From Treponema sp. (GTDB lineage: Bacteria > Spirochaetota > Spirochaetia > Treponematales > Breznakiellaceae): a stretch of DNA of 11,829 nucleotides. The first letter of the stretch is position 1. Each line of letters begins with the position of its first letter. The position numbers and the translations under genes were made by a program. Below are positions 1 to 5,776 of this stretch, piece after piece. The notes below the pieces were generated by a model that worked only from the letters and a program-made list of their open reading frames with translations, did not search any database and had not been told where the DNA came from. The stretch is taken from contig JAIRNB010000373.1 in assembly GCA_031258265.1 (NCBI GenBank), forward strand, positions 1 through 11,829, written 5' to 3'.

Positions 1-15
1 AGTGTAAGGGATTGT

Positions 16-69
16 AGGGGGCGCGGAGTAACCGCAGTCCCGAAGGGACGAGGAGGCCGGAGCGAAGCG
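16..69 (+). repeat. Intergenic hairpin repeat, family R1, copy 1
   Basis: GC-rich segment with a small hairpin (GTCCC-GAA-GGGAC, 38-50) followed by GAGGAGGC and GAAGCG. A clearly related copy lies in reverse orientation at 11583-11634. The two share the blocks ACCGCAG, CGAGGAGGC and GAAGCG, while the hairpin arms differ but stay paired. It precedes a candidate structured RNA. No gene is visible in 1-311. Confidence 0.6.
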
Positions 70-123
70 CCTCCAGTTTTCAGCGCCCTGCTTCGGACTT
101 CCGGCCGGGCTGCGCCCTGTTTT

Positions 124-141
124 GCGTCCATCCATGGACGC
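124..141. repeat. Perfect short inverted repeat
   Basis: GCGTCCAT-CC-ATGGACGC is a perfect 8-bp inverted repeat three bases upstream of the candidate structured RNA at 145-223. It may be an accessory hairpin of that RNA or an independent repeat. Confidence 0.5.
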
Positions 142-144
142 TTG

Positions 145-228
145 GGGCGCAGCCACAAAACCATGCACCGCATGGTTTTGTCCCCGGAAAGCCCGGTTTT
201 TGCGGGCACGCAAAAATGCGCCCAAAAA
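145..228 (+). ncRNA. Candidate structured RNA element S, copy 1
   Basis: Three nested perfect stems are readable. The outer stem is GGGCGCA (145-151) with TGCGCCC (217-223). An inner 12-bp hairpin has arms 155-166 and 170-181 and loop ACC. A second inner hairpin TTTTTGCG-GGCA-CGCAAAAA (197-216) sits flush between AGCCCGG (190-196) and TGCGCCC. The AGCCCGG-hairpin-TGCGCCCAAAAA module recurs at 5839-5901 with a completely different hairpin, and a looser relative is at 11515-11567. There is no coding potential. Transcription and function are inferred only. It ends about 85 bases before the start of the first gene on the same strand, so it could also be a 5' leader. Confidence 0.5.
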
Positions 229-311
229 CAAACGAAAAAGCAAACACCGGTCCCCTGAATTTTTGGCGTTAAAACCTGGTATATCGGGGAAAAAGGGTTA
301 AAGTAAGGGTA

Positions 312-1748
312 ATGAAAAATAGTTTCGGAGGAATCCGCGGAATTCCGGCGCTGCCCAAGCTTGGGCTCCGGACCTCCCTTGCTGCCGCGGTTTTTGTTTT
401 TTTAAGCGGCTGTCCCATGACCCCGCAAAGTACCGGAGAGTTGCCGGAGATCAGAATTTTCAAGGTCCAGCGGATAGATAACAATGTATATGAATCCGTC
501 ACCGCCCTAAAACTGGCTGAAGGAACCAGGTGTATCGTGTTTGTCGCTGAAGACGGACAGATGTCCCAGGCAACCGCGAGGAGCATCGCCGCCGAATATG
601 ACGCCCGTGTTTACCCCAGAATTACCGGTGTTTTTGGGGATTACACGGCCAAAGGCTACGACGTGGATAACAACGGCAAGATCATCCTGCTATTGGTGGA
701 TATTAAGGACGGCTATACCGGGGAGGGCGGTTATGTGGCCGGTTATTTTGACAGGAATCACCTGCATGATGGGCCGTCCTCTAACCGCGCGGATATGCTT
801 TTTATTGATATTAACCCCCAGGTCCCCGACAGTCCGGGGTTTTACGCCAATATCGCCCACGAGCTTCAACACCTGATCAACTATGCCGTACATGACGGGG
901 AGTCCCAGGAACTTTGGCTTAACGAGGGACTTTCCAGCGCCGCGGAGTACCTCTACGGTGGTCCCCAGCAAGACCGGATCAAATATTTTAAGCAGGACCC
1001 TTTGGGAACCATTGTCCGCGGCAACAATTTTTTTGTGTGGGACGGCTATTGGGAGAAGGATGAAGGGGATTCCCTGGCCAACTATGCCACGGCATACCTC
1101 TTTTTCCAGTGGCTCCGCATCCATGCCGGGGGGCCTGGGATTTACAGCGCCATCGGCAATTCCAGCATGCGGGATTATCAGGCGGTTACCCAGGCCGCCA
1201 AAAGCTGGATACCCGATATTACGGAAACGGATGACAGCGAAATTTGGAACCGGCTCCTCAGTTCCTGGATGATCGCCAACCTTGCAAACGCCCCGGAGGG
1301 GCTTTACGGCTACAAGGGAGAGATATCTACCACAGTGAGGTCTTTTACATACGAAAACATTCATCCGGTTCAATTTTTCCCCGGAGAGGGGATCTACTCA
1401 CTCTTCAACAACAACAAAACTCTCTCCGAATCCGATATAATGGGCAGCGGGCCCCATATCAGATATGTGGGGATCGGCGGCGCCGCGGAAAATCCGAAGA
1501 TTATAGAAATCGCCCCCTACACCGGTAAGGTTCTCCTGACCTACAACGCCAATCCGGTTTGTGTAGGCGATTCCGAAACGGGCATCCTTATGACTTACTC
1601 CCCGGCCCTTTCTTCCCCTGGCTCTACGGTTTTCCCCGGGGCGTCCCGTTCGGCGCTTCCCTCCGGGGGGCTGCCCCTATCCTACCCCATCGGGGCCGGC
1701 GATCTGCGTTTCCGCGCTTCCGCCGGCGGGGCGGAGCCGCTCCGGTGA
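312..1748 (+). CDS. Zinc-metallopeptidase-like lipoprotein (M30-type HExxH)
   Basis: Predicted secreted lipoprotein of 478 aa with a metallopeptidase core. Residues 1-34 form a lipoprotein signal: basic start, hydrophobic stretch LAAAVFVF, then lipobox LSGC with Cys34 as the lipidated residue. HELQH at 183-187 is the zinc and catalytic HExxH motif, and NEGLSSAAEY (204-213) supplies a downstream Glu205 as probable third ligand. This layout matches gluzincins and resembles peptidase family M30 (hyicolysin-like). An aspartate/asparagine-rich DVDNNGK stretch (117-123) could bind calcium. The C-terminal third is not assignable. The ATG at 312 is preceded only by a weak purine-rich site but gives a complete signal peptide. 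Its stop overlaps the next gene by four bases (GTGA), so the two are probably co-translated. The substrate is unknown. Confidence 0.85.
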   Translation: MKNSFGGIRGIPALPKLGLRTSLAAAVFVFLSGCPMTPQSTGELPEIRIFKVQRIDNNVYESVTALKLAEGTRCIVFVAEDGQMSQATARSIAAEYDARVYPRITGVFGDYTAKGYDVDNNGKIILLLVDIKDGYTGEGGYVAGYFDRNHLHDGPSSNRADMLFIDINPQVPDSPGFYANIAHELQHLINYAVHDGESQELWLNEGLSSAAEYLYGGPQQDRIKYFKQDPLGTIVRGNNFFVWDGYWEKDEGDSLANYATAYLFFQWLRIHAGGPGIYSAIGNSSMRDYQAVTQAAKSWIPDITETDDSEIWNRLLSSWMIANLANAPEGLYGYKGEISTTVRSFTYENIHPVQFFPGEGIYSLFNNNKTLSESDIMGSGPHIRYVGIGGAAENPKIIEIAPYTGKVLLTYNANPVCVGDSETGILMTYSPALSSPGSTVFPGASRSALPSGGLPLSYPIGAGDLRFRASAGGAEPLR

Positions 1749-2164
1749 ATTTTCCCAGGTTTTCCCGGCCTTTTTTCGCCCTTCTCCTGGGTCTCTGTGT
1801 CCTGTTCCCCGCCCCGCCGGTCTTTTCCCTGGGCCGGCGGGATAAGCCTTCCCCCGGTCTCCCCCAGGCCGGGGCTTCCCTTCCCTCTGTAAGCGGCCCC
1901 GAGGGGCTTGTCTATGACGGGGACCAGGTAGAGCTGGCTGGCCGGGTCCGCCTGGTGGGAAGTGAACCCTTTCCCGATCTGGTCCTTACCGGAGAAGATG
2001 ATAAGGACTGGTATCTGGAAGGCCCCGATCGCCAGGCCCTCCGGTCCCGGGAGCAGCAGATCATCAGGCTGCGGGGCAGGGTGGAACTGCGGGAAATGGT
2101 CCTGGCCAACGGCCGCAGCCTGGGTTTCCGCCGCTTCCTCCGGGATGTGGAAATCCTGGAATGA
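1745..2164 (+). CDS. Small exported protein, possible OB-like fold
   Basis: 139-aa protein starting at a GTG that overlaps the stop of the preceding lipoprotein gene (GTGA), which argues for translational coupling. The same frame stays open upstream to 1559, but only the GTG at 1745 puts a signal peptide at the N terminus: basic start, hydrophobic FFALLLGLCVLFPAP, then a likely cleavage near VFSLG (about residue 30). The mature part (about 50-139) alternates beta-prone segments (VELAGRVRLVG, DWYLEG, IIRLRGRVELREM), which could suggest a small OB-like barrel; that is a guess from pattern. No catalytic motif is seen. The pairing with the peptidase-like lipoprotein hints at a shared envelope role. 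The function is not recognised. Confidence 0.75.
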   Translation: MNFPRFSRPFFALLLGLCVLFPAPPVFSLGRRDKPSPGLPQAGASLPSVSGPEGLVYDGDQVELAGRVRLVGSEPFPDLVLTGEDDKDWYLEGPDRQALRSREQQIIRLRGRVELREMVLANGRSLGFRRFLRDVEILE

Positions 2165-2235
2165 AAATAGCGCCAAATTGGGTGGAGGATCGCCGGTCCG
2201 CTCTGCAGTTAGATTGGAACTATCACAAAAAATAG
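2161..2235 (+). pseudogene. 24-codon ORF, possible 5' remnant of a lost gene
   Basis: ATG at 2161 overlaps the TGA of the previous gene as ATGA, the usual signature of a third coupled gene in an operon. It encodes only 24 residues (MKIAPNWVEDRRSALQ...) and stops at TAG 2233-2235, 16 bases before a perfect 15-bp inverted repeat. It may be a chance ORF, a true micro-ORF, or the start of a gene broken by repeat insertion or decay. The 53-codon ORF at 2363 is in a different frame and could be its 3' remnant. Confidence 0.25.
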
Positions 2236-2251
2236 GCGGGTATTCTAAGAA

Positions 2252-2287
2252 AGCACTGATTTATTCAATCGAGAATAAATCAGTGCT
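2252..2287. repeat. Perfect 15-bp inverted repeat (hairpin H1)
   Basis: Arms AGCACTGATTTATTC (2252-2266) and its exact complement (2273-2287) flank a 6-base loop, AATCGA. A loose T-rich stretch follows (CTTTAATATGGTTTTTT), so it could serve as a terminator for the two-gene unit ending at 2164, but the T run is displaced by about 13 bases. It is the first of three perfect 15-bp hairpins in this gap. Confidence 0.75.
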
Positions 2288-2354
2288 GCTTTAATATGGT
2301 TTTTTCGCCGCTTTGAAAAAGCGCGTTTTCCGTAGGAAACCGAGAAAAATAATA

Positions 2355-2393
2355 GGGCAACGATGATTAGCGTCAAGTTAATCATCGTTGCCC
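2355..2393. repeat. Perfect 15-bp inverted repeat (hairpin H2)
   Basis: Arms GGGCAACGATGATTA (2355-2369) and its exact complement (2379-2393) with a 9-base loop. Each arm, read on its own strand, contains an ATG preceded by a G run, so a start-like site is present in both directions. On the + strand this opens the 53-codon ORF below. Confidence 0.75.
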
Positions 2394-2524
2394 CAAAAGA
2401 GGCTTTTACTACGGCGGACAAATATGTGGTTTCTATCAATCCCGGCGTTGAGCCGGGCGCAAAGAAGATCGCTGTTATCGCGGCGGCGCTTACGATAGAT
2501 ATGGTACTTAAGGAATCCCGGTAA
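2363..2524 (+). CDS. Possible 53-aa small protein of unknown function
   Basis: ATG 2363 to TAA 2522-2524 encodes 53 residues. The composition looks protein-like: hydrophobic start (ISVKLIIVAP), central NPGVEPGAKK and an alanine-rich IAVIAAALTIDMV tail. AGGG lies five bases before the ATG as a weak ribosome site. The start sits inside hairpin H2, which would hinder initiation. It could be a real short gene, or the tail of a decayed gene whose head is the 24-codon ORF at 2161. No family is recognised. Confidence 0.3.
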   Translation: MISVKLIIVAPKEAFTTADKYVVSINPGVEPGAKKIAVIAAALTIDMVLKESR

Positions 2525-2525
2525 A

Positions 2526-2560
2526 ATAGGGTAGGATAGGATAAGATAGGACAGGATAAT
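2526..2560. repeat. Degenerate pentanucleotide tandem repeat (ATAGG)
   Basis: Seven consecutive 5-base units, ATAGG GTAGG ATAGG ATAAG ATAGG ACAGG ATAAT, three of them identical. It lies 105 bases upstream of the lipoprotein start at 2665 and outside any likely coding region. Confidence 0.7.
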
Positions 2561-2595
2561 TTTTCAGCGGCCGGCAGCGGCGCCGTAAAGTAATT

Positions 2596-2601
2596 TATAC
2601 A
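2596..2601 (+). promoter_or_regulatory. Possible -10 box for the lipoprotein at 2665
   Basis: TATACA in an AT-rich patch just before hairpin H3. No good -35 hexamer is found 16-18 bases upstream, so this is weak. If used, transcription would begin close to the first base of the hairpin at 2605. Confidence 0.25.
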
Positions 2602-2604
2602 TAA

Positions 2605-2638
2605 GGCTTGTTCAAAAACTTCTGTTTTTGAACAAGCC
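2605..2638. repeat. Perfect 15-bp inverted repeat (hairpin H3) in the 5' leader
   Basis: Arms GGCTTGTTCAAAAAC (2605-2619) and its exact complement (2624-2638) with loop TTCT. It ends 14 bases before the AGGAGG of the downstream lipoprotein, so in the mRNA it would be a very stable 5' stem-loop. There is no T tract after it, so terminator function is unlikely. Confidence 0.75.
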
Positions 2639-2652
2639 CATAGATCTGTTGC

Positions 2653-2658
2653 AGGAGG
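2653..2658 (+). promoter_or_regulatory. Ribosome binding site that fixes a TTG start
   Basis: A perfect AGGAGG with a 6-base spacer to TTG at 2665. No ATG or GTG lies at suitable spacing in this frame, so the TTG start is well supported. Confidence 0.85.
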
Positions 2659-2664
2659 TATATT

Positions 2665-3327
2665 TTGCCAAGGGAAATTATAAAATTATTTCCGGCCGTC
2701 ATCGCTTTATGGCTGTTCGCCGGCTGCGCTTCGGTCCAGGCCACTAAAAATCTGAATACCACCCCTGAAAATGTTGCGAGGGGTGATCCTTCTAATTCCA
2801 GCCGGGTAAAAGAATATTTACAGGGCGTTTTAGCTTCCCCGGAGGGATACGAAGTTAAGGCATTCACCAGAACAGCGTATTCCATTGATACCAAGAGGAA
2901 TTTTTTTCTTTATCATAGTTTTTATGTCTATTATAAAGACGGAAACATGGAGCATACCATTGTTTTTACGGCAACGCCCAGGGGCTCTGAACAGGACGGA
3001 AGCTGGATGCTTGACGCGGCAACGGATATAGAATCTTATGGTTTGTATGTATCTTCGGATAATCTCTGGAAAGTAAAAGAATATGAGGGTCCCCATGGTG
3101 AAACAACTTTGGACACGGTACAGACAACGGAAAATATTATTAAGAGGCTGGACAAGGGTTATACGTTCTTTGGCGCGTCCCATGTTAGAAATTTGCCGTG
3201 GTATCACCAATTATGGATGTTTTTAGTCCCGCCGCCGGTTGTGACCTATAGCCCACTGTTATTAATGTCAATACATGCCGACAGTTGTAATTCAGCGGTG
3301 CTTGAAACGATGGTATGGGAGCAATAG
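2665..3327 (+). CDS. Predicted lipoprotein of unknown function
   Basis: 220-aa lipoprotein with a TTG start set by a perfect upstream AGGAGG. The signal is short: PREIIKLFPAVIALWLF followed by lipobox FAGC, with Cys21 as the lipidation site. The mature part has no recognised domain. It shows alternating aromatic and charged beta-like segments (NFFLYHSFYVYYKDGNMEHT, about 77-96) and a late hydrophobic patch, LWMFLVPPPVVTYSPLLLM (about 182-200), which could be a membrane-associated or buried strand. Its base composition is more AT-rich than that of the genes to its left, and it sits behind a gap full of inverted repeats, so it may be a more recently acquired gene. It converges with the RluA-type gene, 51 bases away. 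Confidence 0.8.
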   Translation: MPREIIKLFPAVIALWLFAGCASVQATKNLNTTPENVARGDPSNSSRVKEYLQGVLASPEGYEVKAFTRTAYSIDTKRNFFLYHSFYVYYKDGNMEHTIVFTATPRGSEQDGSWMLDAATDIESYGLYVSSDNLWKVKEYEGPHGETTLDTVQTTENIIKRLDKGYTFFGASHVRNLPWYHQLWMFLVPPPVVTYSPLLLMSIHADSCNSAVLETMVWEQ

Positions 3328-3378
3328 GGGGTTTAATTAGTTTTTTAAGGAAGCCGCGGCGCCCTTTCCATAATGTGT

Positions 3379-4164
3379 CTACATTGTGGACAGACTCAAA
3401 TTAGGGGAAAAATCGTCCCCCGCCCGTTTTTTCATCTGCTTAATAAGGGCCGCCATATCCCGGGGAAGGGGGGCGTAAAATTTAAGGGGGGCCTCGCCGT
3501 CCTCCTTACCGGGGGGCCAGTCCGGCAGTGTCAGTTCCGCGGCGTGGAGGCCCAGCCGGTTTAGCAGGGGCCGTTCTTCAAAAGGGTCCCCCCGCCAGTC
3601 CGGTTTGAACGATGAGAGAAATACCGGCTTATCGCTGCCATAGAGGGGATCGCAGGCAATGGGATGCCCCAGGGCGGCTATATGGACCCGGATTTGATGG
3701 GTTCTCCCGCTCCGGGGTTCCACTTCCAGCACCGAGTAGTTCCCCGCCCCGCCCAGGCAGCGGAAAAGAGTTAGAGATTTTTTCCCCTGAAATTTATTAA
3801 CAATCGTAAGGCCCCGCTTGTTGCCGTTGGGTACCAGGGGCAGATCGCAGCTTGTTTCCTTCCAGGCGGGCCGGCCATGAACCACGGCGATATAACGTTT
3901 TTCCACCTGCCGGTCCTCAAAGGCCATGGAAAGGGAACGGTGGCTTTCCGCGTCCTTGGCAAAAAGCACCAGCCCCGATGTATCCCGGTCTATGCGGTGT
4001 ACGATCCACAGGCTTCCCCCGGGCCGGGAAGCGGCGACAAGCCGGTCCAGCCGGTCCTTGTTTTCATCCCAGCGATCCGCGATTACCGCGATACCCGCAG
4101 CCTTGTTTACCACGATGATACGACTGTCTTCGTAGACCACCGTGAAGGGATCATTTTTTTTCAT
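3379..4164 (-). CDS. RluA-family RNA pseudouridine synthase
   Basis: Isomerises specific uridines to pseudouridine in rRNA or tRNA. The 261-aa protein carries the family motifs in order: EDSRIIVVNKAAGI (12-25); HRIDRDTSGLVLFAK (56-70), where Asp59 of HRID is the catalytic aspartate; and GRTHQIRVH (153-161), followed by GHPIACDPLYG (166-176). There is no N-terminal S4 domain, so it resembles stand-alone RluA/RluC-like or RsuA-distant members rather than S4-carrying RluD. The target uridine cannot be read from the sequence. It lies 28 bases downstream of the oxidoreductase on the same strand and is probably co-transcribed with it. The start has no strong ribosome site but gives the complete domain. 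Confidence 0.92.
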   Translation of the reverse strand: MKKNDPFTVVYEDSRIIVVNKAAGIAVIADRWDENKDRLDRLVAASRPGGSLWIVHRIDRDTSGLVLFAKDAESHRSLSMAFEDRQVEKRYIAVVHGRPAWKETSCDLPLVPNGNKRGLTIVNKFQGKKSLTLFRCLGGAGNYSVLEVEPRSGRTHQIRVHIAALGHPIACDPLYGSDKPVFLSSFKPDWRGDPFEERPLLNRLGLHAAELTLPDWPPGKEDGEAPLKFYAPLPRDMAALIKQMKKRAGDDFSPNLSLSTM

Positions 4165-4192
4165 GCCGCTTTCTATCTGTCTTGCTGTCTTG

Positions 4193-5272
4193 TCAGGGGG
4201 CTTCGGTGATCCGCCGCGCCTGCATCTGGGCCTTTACCGCCAGTTCCGCCGCCTTAAAAACATGGTCCTGGGTCATGGATCTTTCGGTCCTTTCCAGGCA
4301 GTCCAGGATAAACTCCCCAAAGAAGGGGTAGCCCGTTTTGCCGTTACAGTCGATGTGCTGTTCCCCCTGGTGGTTCACCAGGAACAACTGGTTTCCCGTT
4401 TCGGAAGTTCCCACGTTTATAAATTTCCGAAGTTCTATATAACCTTCGGTCCCCAGGATGAAGGTCCGGCCATCCCCCCAGATTCTCAGCCCGTCGGGGG
4501 TGAACCAGTCCACCCGGAAATAATTGACGGCCCCGTTATCCCCCGCCAGGGAGGCGTCCCCGTAATCTTCCAATTCCGGGAAACCGGGATGCCCGAAATT
4601 CCCCACCTGGCTTTGCAGCACCGTGGCGTCCTTTACCCCGCCGTAGTAAAGGTACTGTTCAATCTGGTGGCTTCCTATATCGCAGAGAATTCCCCCGTAT
4701 TGGGCTTTCTTAAAGAACCAGCCGGGCCGGGCGGAGGGCGGCCCCACCCGGTGGGGCCCCAGGCCCAGCACCTGGATAACCCGGCCAATGGCCCCCTGGC
4801 TGATAAGTTCCCCGGCATAAACCGCGCTTTCCACATGGAGCCGCTCGCTAAAGTAGCAATAATACTTTTTCCCTGTTTCTTTAACCCTGGCCTTGGCTTC
4901 CTCCAGTTGAGTCAGGCTGGTGAGGGGGGCCTTGTCGGTAAAATAATCCTTCCCCGCGGACATGACCCGCAGCCCCAGGGCGCAGCGTTCTGATGTAACC
5001 GCGGCCCCCGCCACCAGGGCCGTTTCTTTATCCGCCAGAATTTCTTCCTCGCTTCCGGCGGCCGCAGTCCCCGGATAGGTCTTGATAAACTGTTCTACCT
5101 TCGCGGAATCAGGGTCCCAGACACTCTTTAGGGTTCCCCCCGCCTCTATAAGACCGTTACACATTCCGTAAATGTGCCCATGGTCCAGGGCGGCGGCGGA
5201 AAAGACAAATTCCCCCGGTTTTACCACCGCGGTCTTTTTCCCTTTGGGGGCATAGTTCATTCCATCGGACAT
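4193..5272 (-). CDS. Gfo/Idh/MocA-family NAD(P)-dependent oxidoreductase
   Basis: Predicted cytoplasmic dehydrogenase acting on a sugar, polyol or derivative. The frame is open to 5314, but the ATG at 5272 is chosen because AAGGAGGG lies six bases before it; this gives 359 aa. The N-terminal Rossmann half (about 20-140) begins FVFSAAALDHGHIYGM (22-37), where the usual glycine fingerprint is replaced by AAALDHGHIYG. The EKP-type motif appears as DKAP (113-116). The C-terminal half contains DIGSHQIEQ (198-206), matching the DxxxH pattern that places the catalytic histidine. GTEGYIEL (about 274-281) fits the beta-sheet domain. The substrate is unknown. The IclR regulator is divergent to it across 683 bases and is a plausible controller. 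Confidence 0.88.
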   Translation of the reverse strand: MSDGMNYAPKGKKTAVVKPGEFVFSAAALDHGHIYGMCNGLIEAGGTLKSVWDPDSAKVEQFIKTYPGTAAAGSEEEILADKETALVAGAAVTSERCALGLRVMSAGKDYFTDKAPLTSLTQLEEAKARVKETGKKYYCYFSERLHVESAVYAGELISQGAIGRVIQVLGLGPHRVGPPSARPGWFFKKAQYGGILCDIGSHQIEQYLYYGGVKDATVLQSQVGNFGHPGFPELEDYGDASLAGDNGAVNYFRVDWFTPDGLRIWGDGRTFILGTEGYIELRKFINVGTSETGNQLFLVNHQGEQHIDCNGKTGYPFFGEFILDCLERTERSMTQDHVFKAAELAVKAQMQARRITEAP

Positions 5273-5305
5273 AGATCCCTCCTTCGCTGGTTCCTTGCTT
5301 TTCCA

Positions 5306-5311
5306 AGTATA
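5306..5311 (-). promoter_or_regulatory. Possible -10 box for the oxidoreductase gene
   Basis: TATACT on the minus strand, 34 bases upstream of the chosen ATG, at a normal distance for a leader that includes the AAGGAGGG site. The -35 region is poor, so the promoter may need an activator. Confidence 0.35.
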
Positions 5312-5444
5312 CAAGCGTTTCCCCCCATTCGGATAGGGCGCCCGCTGCGGGGCGGCGGCTTTTTATTTCTTGCTAGAGTCCCGGTTTTACTTGACAGTTC
5401 TTTGATTCATGTCCCAATAATGGATATTCACCGGGGGCGTTTCC

Positions 5445-5491
5445 TGGCACTATGCGGTGCCACATTATCTAAAATACAGCCTGCCGGCTGT
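5445..5491 (+). repeat. Hairpin repeat family R2, unit A
   Basis: TGGCAC-TATGCG-GTGCCA (5445-5462) is a perfect 6-bp hairpin. It is followed by a TTAT/TAAAA-rich segment and a second perfect 6-bp hairpin, ACAGCC-TGCC-GGCTGT (5476-5491). The overall order matches units at 5671, 5729 and, more loosely, 11681. This is the first recognisable element in the 683-base gap between the oxidoreductase and IclR genes. Confidence 0.65.
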
Positions 5492-5529
5492 GGTGGACGT
5501 ATACGTTTTTGCGGCTTTTGTTCCAGCCC

Positions 5530-5584
5530 AACGCGCAAAGAGCGCGTTGAGCCGCGCACGCTCTGCCTCAGCTAAAGCTGAGGC
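5530..5584. repeat. Two adjacent perfect hairpins
   Basis: AACGCGC-AAAGA-GCGCGTT (5530-5548) and GCCTCAGC-TAAA-GCTGAGGC (5565-5584) are perfect 7- and 8-bp inverted repeats 16 bases apart. A smaller one, GCTCC-CAGCC-GGAGC, follows at 5631-5645. There is no T tract and no ORF with gene-like features around them. They form part of a near-continuous chain of hairpins running to 5890. Confidence 0.65.
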
Positions 5585-5670
5585 GCATTGGTGCAACACT
5601 GGGAAATTAGGGCCGTACCCTGCGTGCACTGCTCCCAGCCGGAGCGCGGCAGTTTAATTTGGGGCTTTAT

Positions 5671-5716
5671 TGGCACTCGTCAATGCCGCAATGGCTTAAT
5701 ATACAACCTACGGTTG
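5671..5716 (+). repeat. Hairpin repeat family R2, unit B
   Basis: TGGCACT (5671-5677) and TGCCGCA, then GGCTTAATATA, then CAACC-TAC-GGTTG (5704-5716). It aligns with unit A across its length; the terminal stem is AACC/GGTT here and AGCC/GGCT there, so pairing is kept while sequence changes. Confidence 0.65.
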
Positions 5717-5728
5717 CCTGTTCCGGGC

Positions 5729-5768
5729 TATGCGGTGCCACAGGGGTTAAATTAACAACCTGCGGTTG
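5729..5768 (+). repeat. Hairpin repeat family R2, unit C
   Basis: Shares the 14-mer TATGCGGTGCCACA with unit A (5451-5464), then GGGGTTAAATTAA and CAACC-TGC-GGTTG (5756-5768). It lies directly before the candidate structured RNA at 5777. It starts only 12 bases after the end of unit B, so units B and C are nearly tandem. Confidence 0.65.
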
Positions 5769-5776
5769 CTTTCACT

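Noticed and set aside
690..1373. 227-codon minus-strand open frame
   Set aside because: It lies wholly antisense to the HExxH lipoprotein, which has a full signal peptide and motif; the minus frame shows no recognisable domain and has no ribosome site.
1559..1744. Upstream extension of the small exported protein gene
   Set aside because: It would bury the signal peptide in mid-protein and overlap the lipoprotein gene extensively; the GTG at 1745 fits the coupling and export signal.
2245..2439. 64-codon minus-strand ORF with one hydrophobic segment
   Set aside because: It runs through two perfect inverted repeats that shape its sequence, and has no clear ribosome site; kept only as a curiosity in the palindrome finding.
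2526..2560. Phase-variation tract controlling the lipoprotein at 2665
   Set aside because: Units are degenerate, so slippage is limited, and the tract is not between recognisable -35 and -10 boxes.
4142..4993. 283-codon plus-strand open frame
   Set aside because: It is antisense to the Gfo/Idh gene, with proline/glycine-rich shadow composition and no family motifs.
5273..5314. 14-residue N-terminal extension of the oxidoreductase
   Set aside because: The AAGGAGGG site lies inside this stretch and points to the ATG at 5272.
5339..5368. Plus-strand terminator (GC hairpin then TTTTTATTT)
   Set aside because: The T run begins several bases after the stem and no plus-strand gene ends upstream.
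5445..5768. CRISPR-like array
   Set aside because: Units are irregularly spaced, imperfect and without uniform spacers; no cas gene is present.
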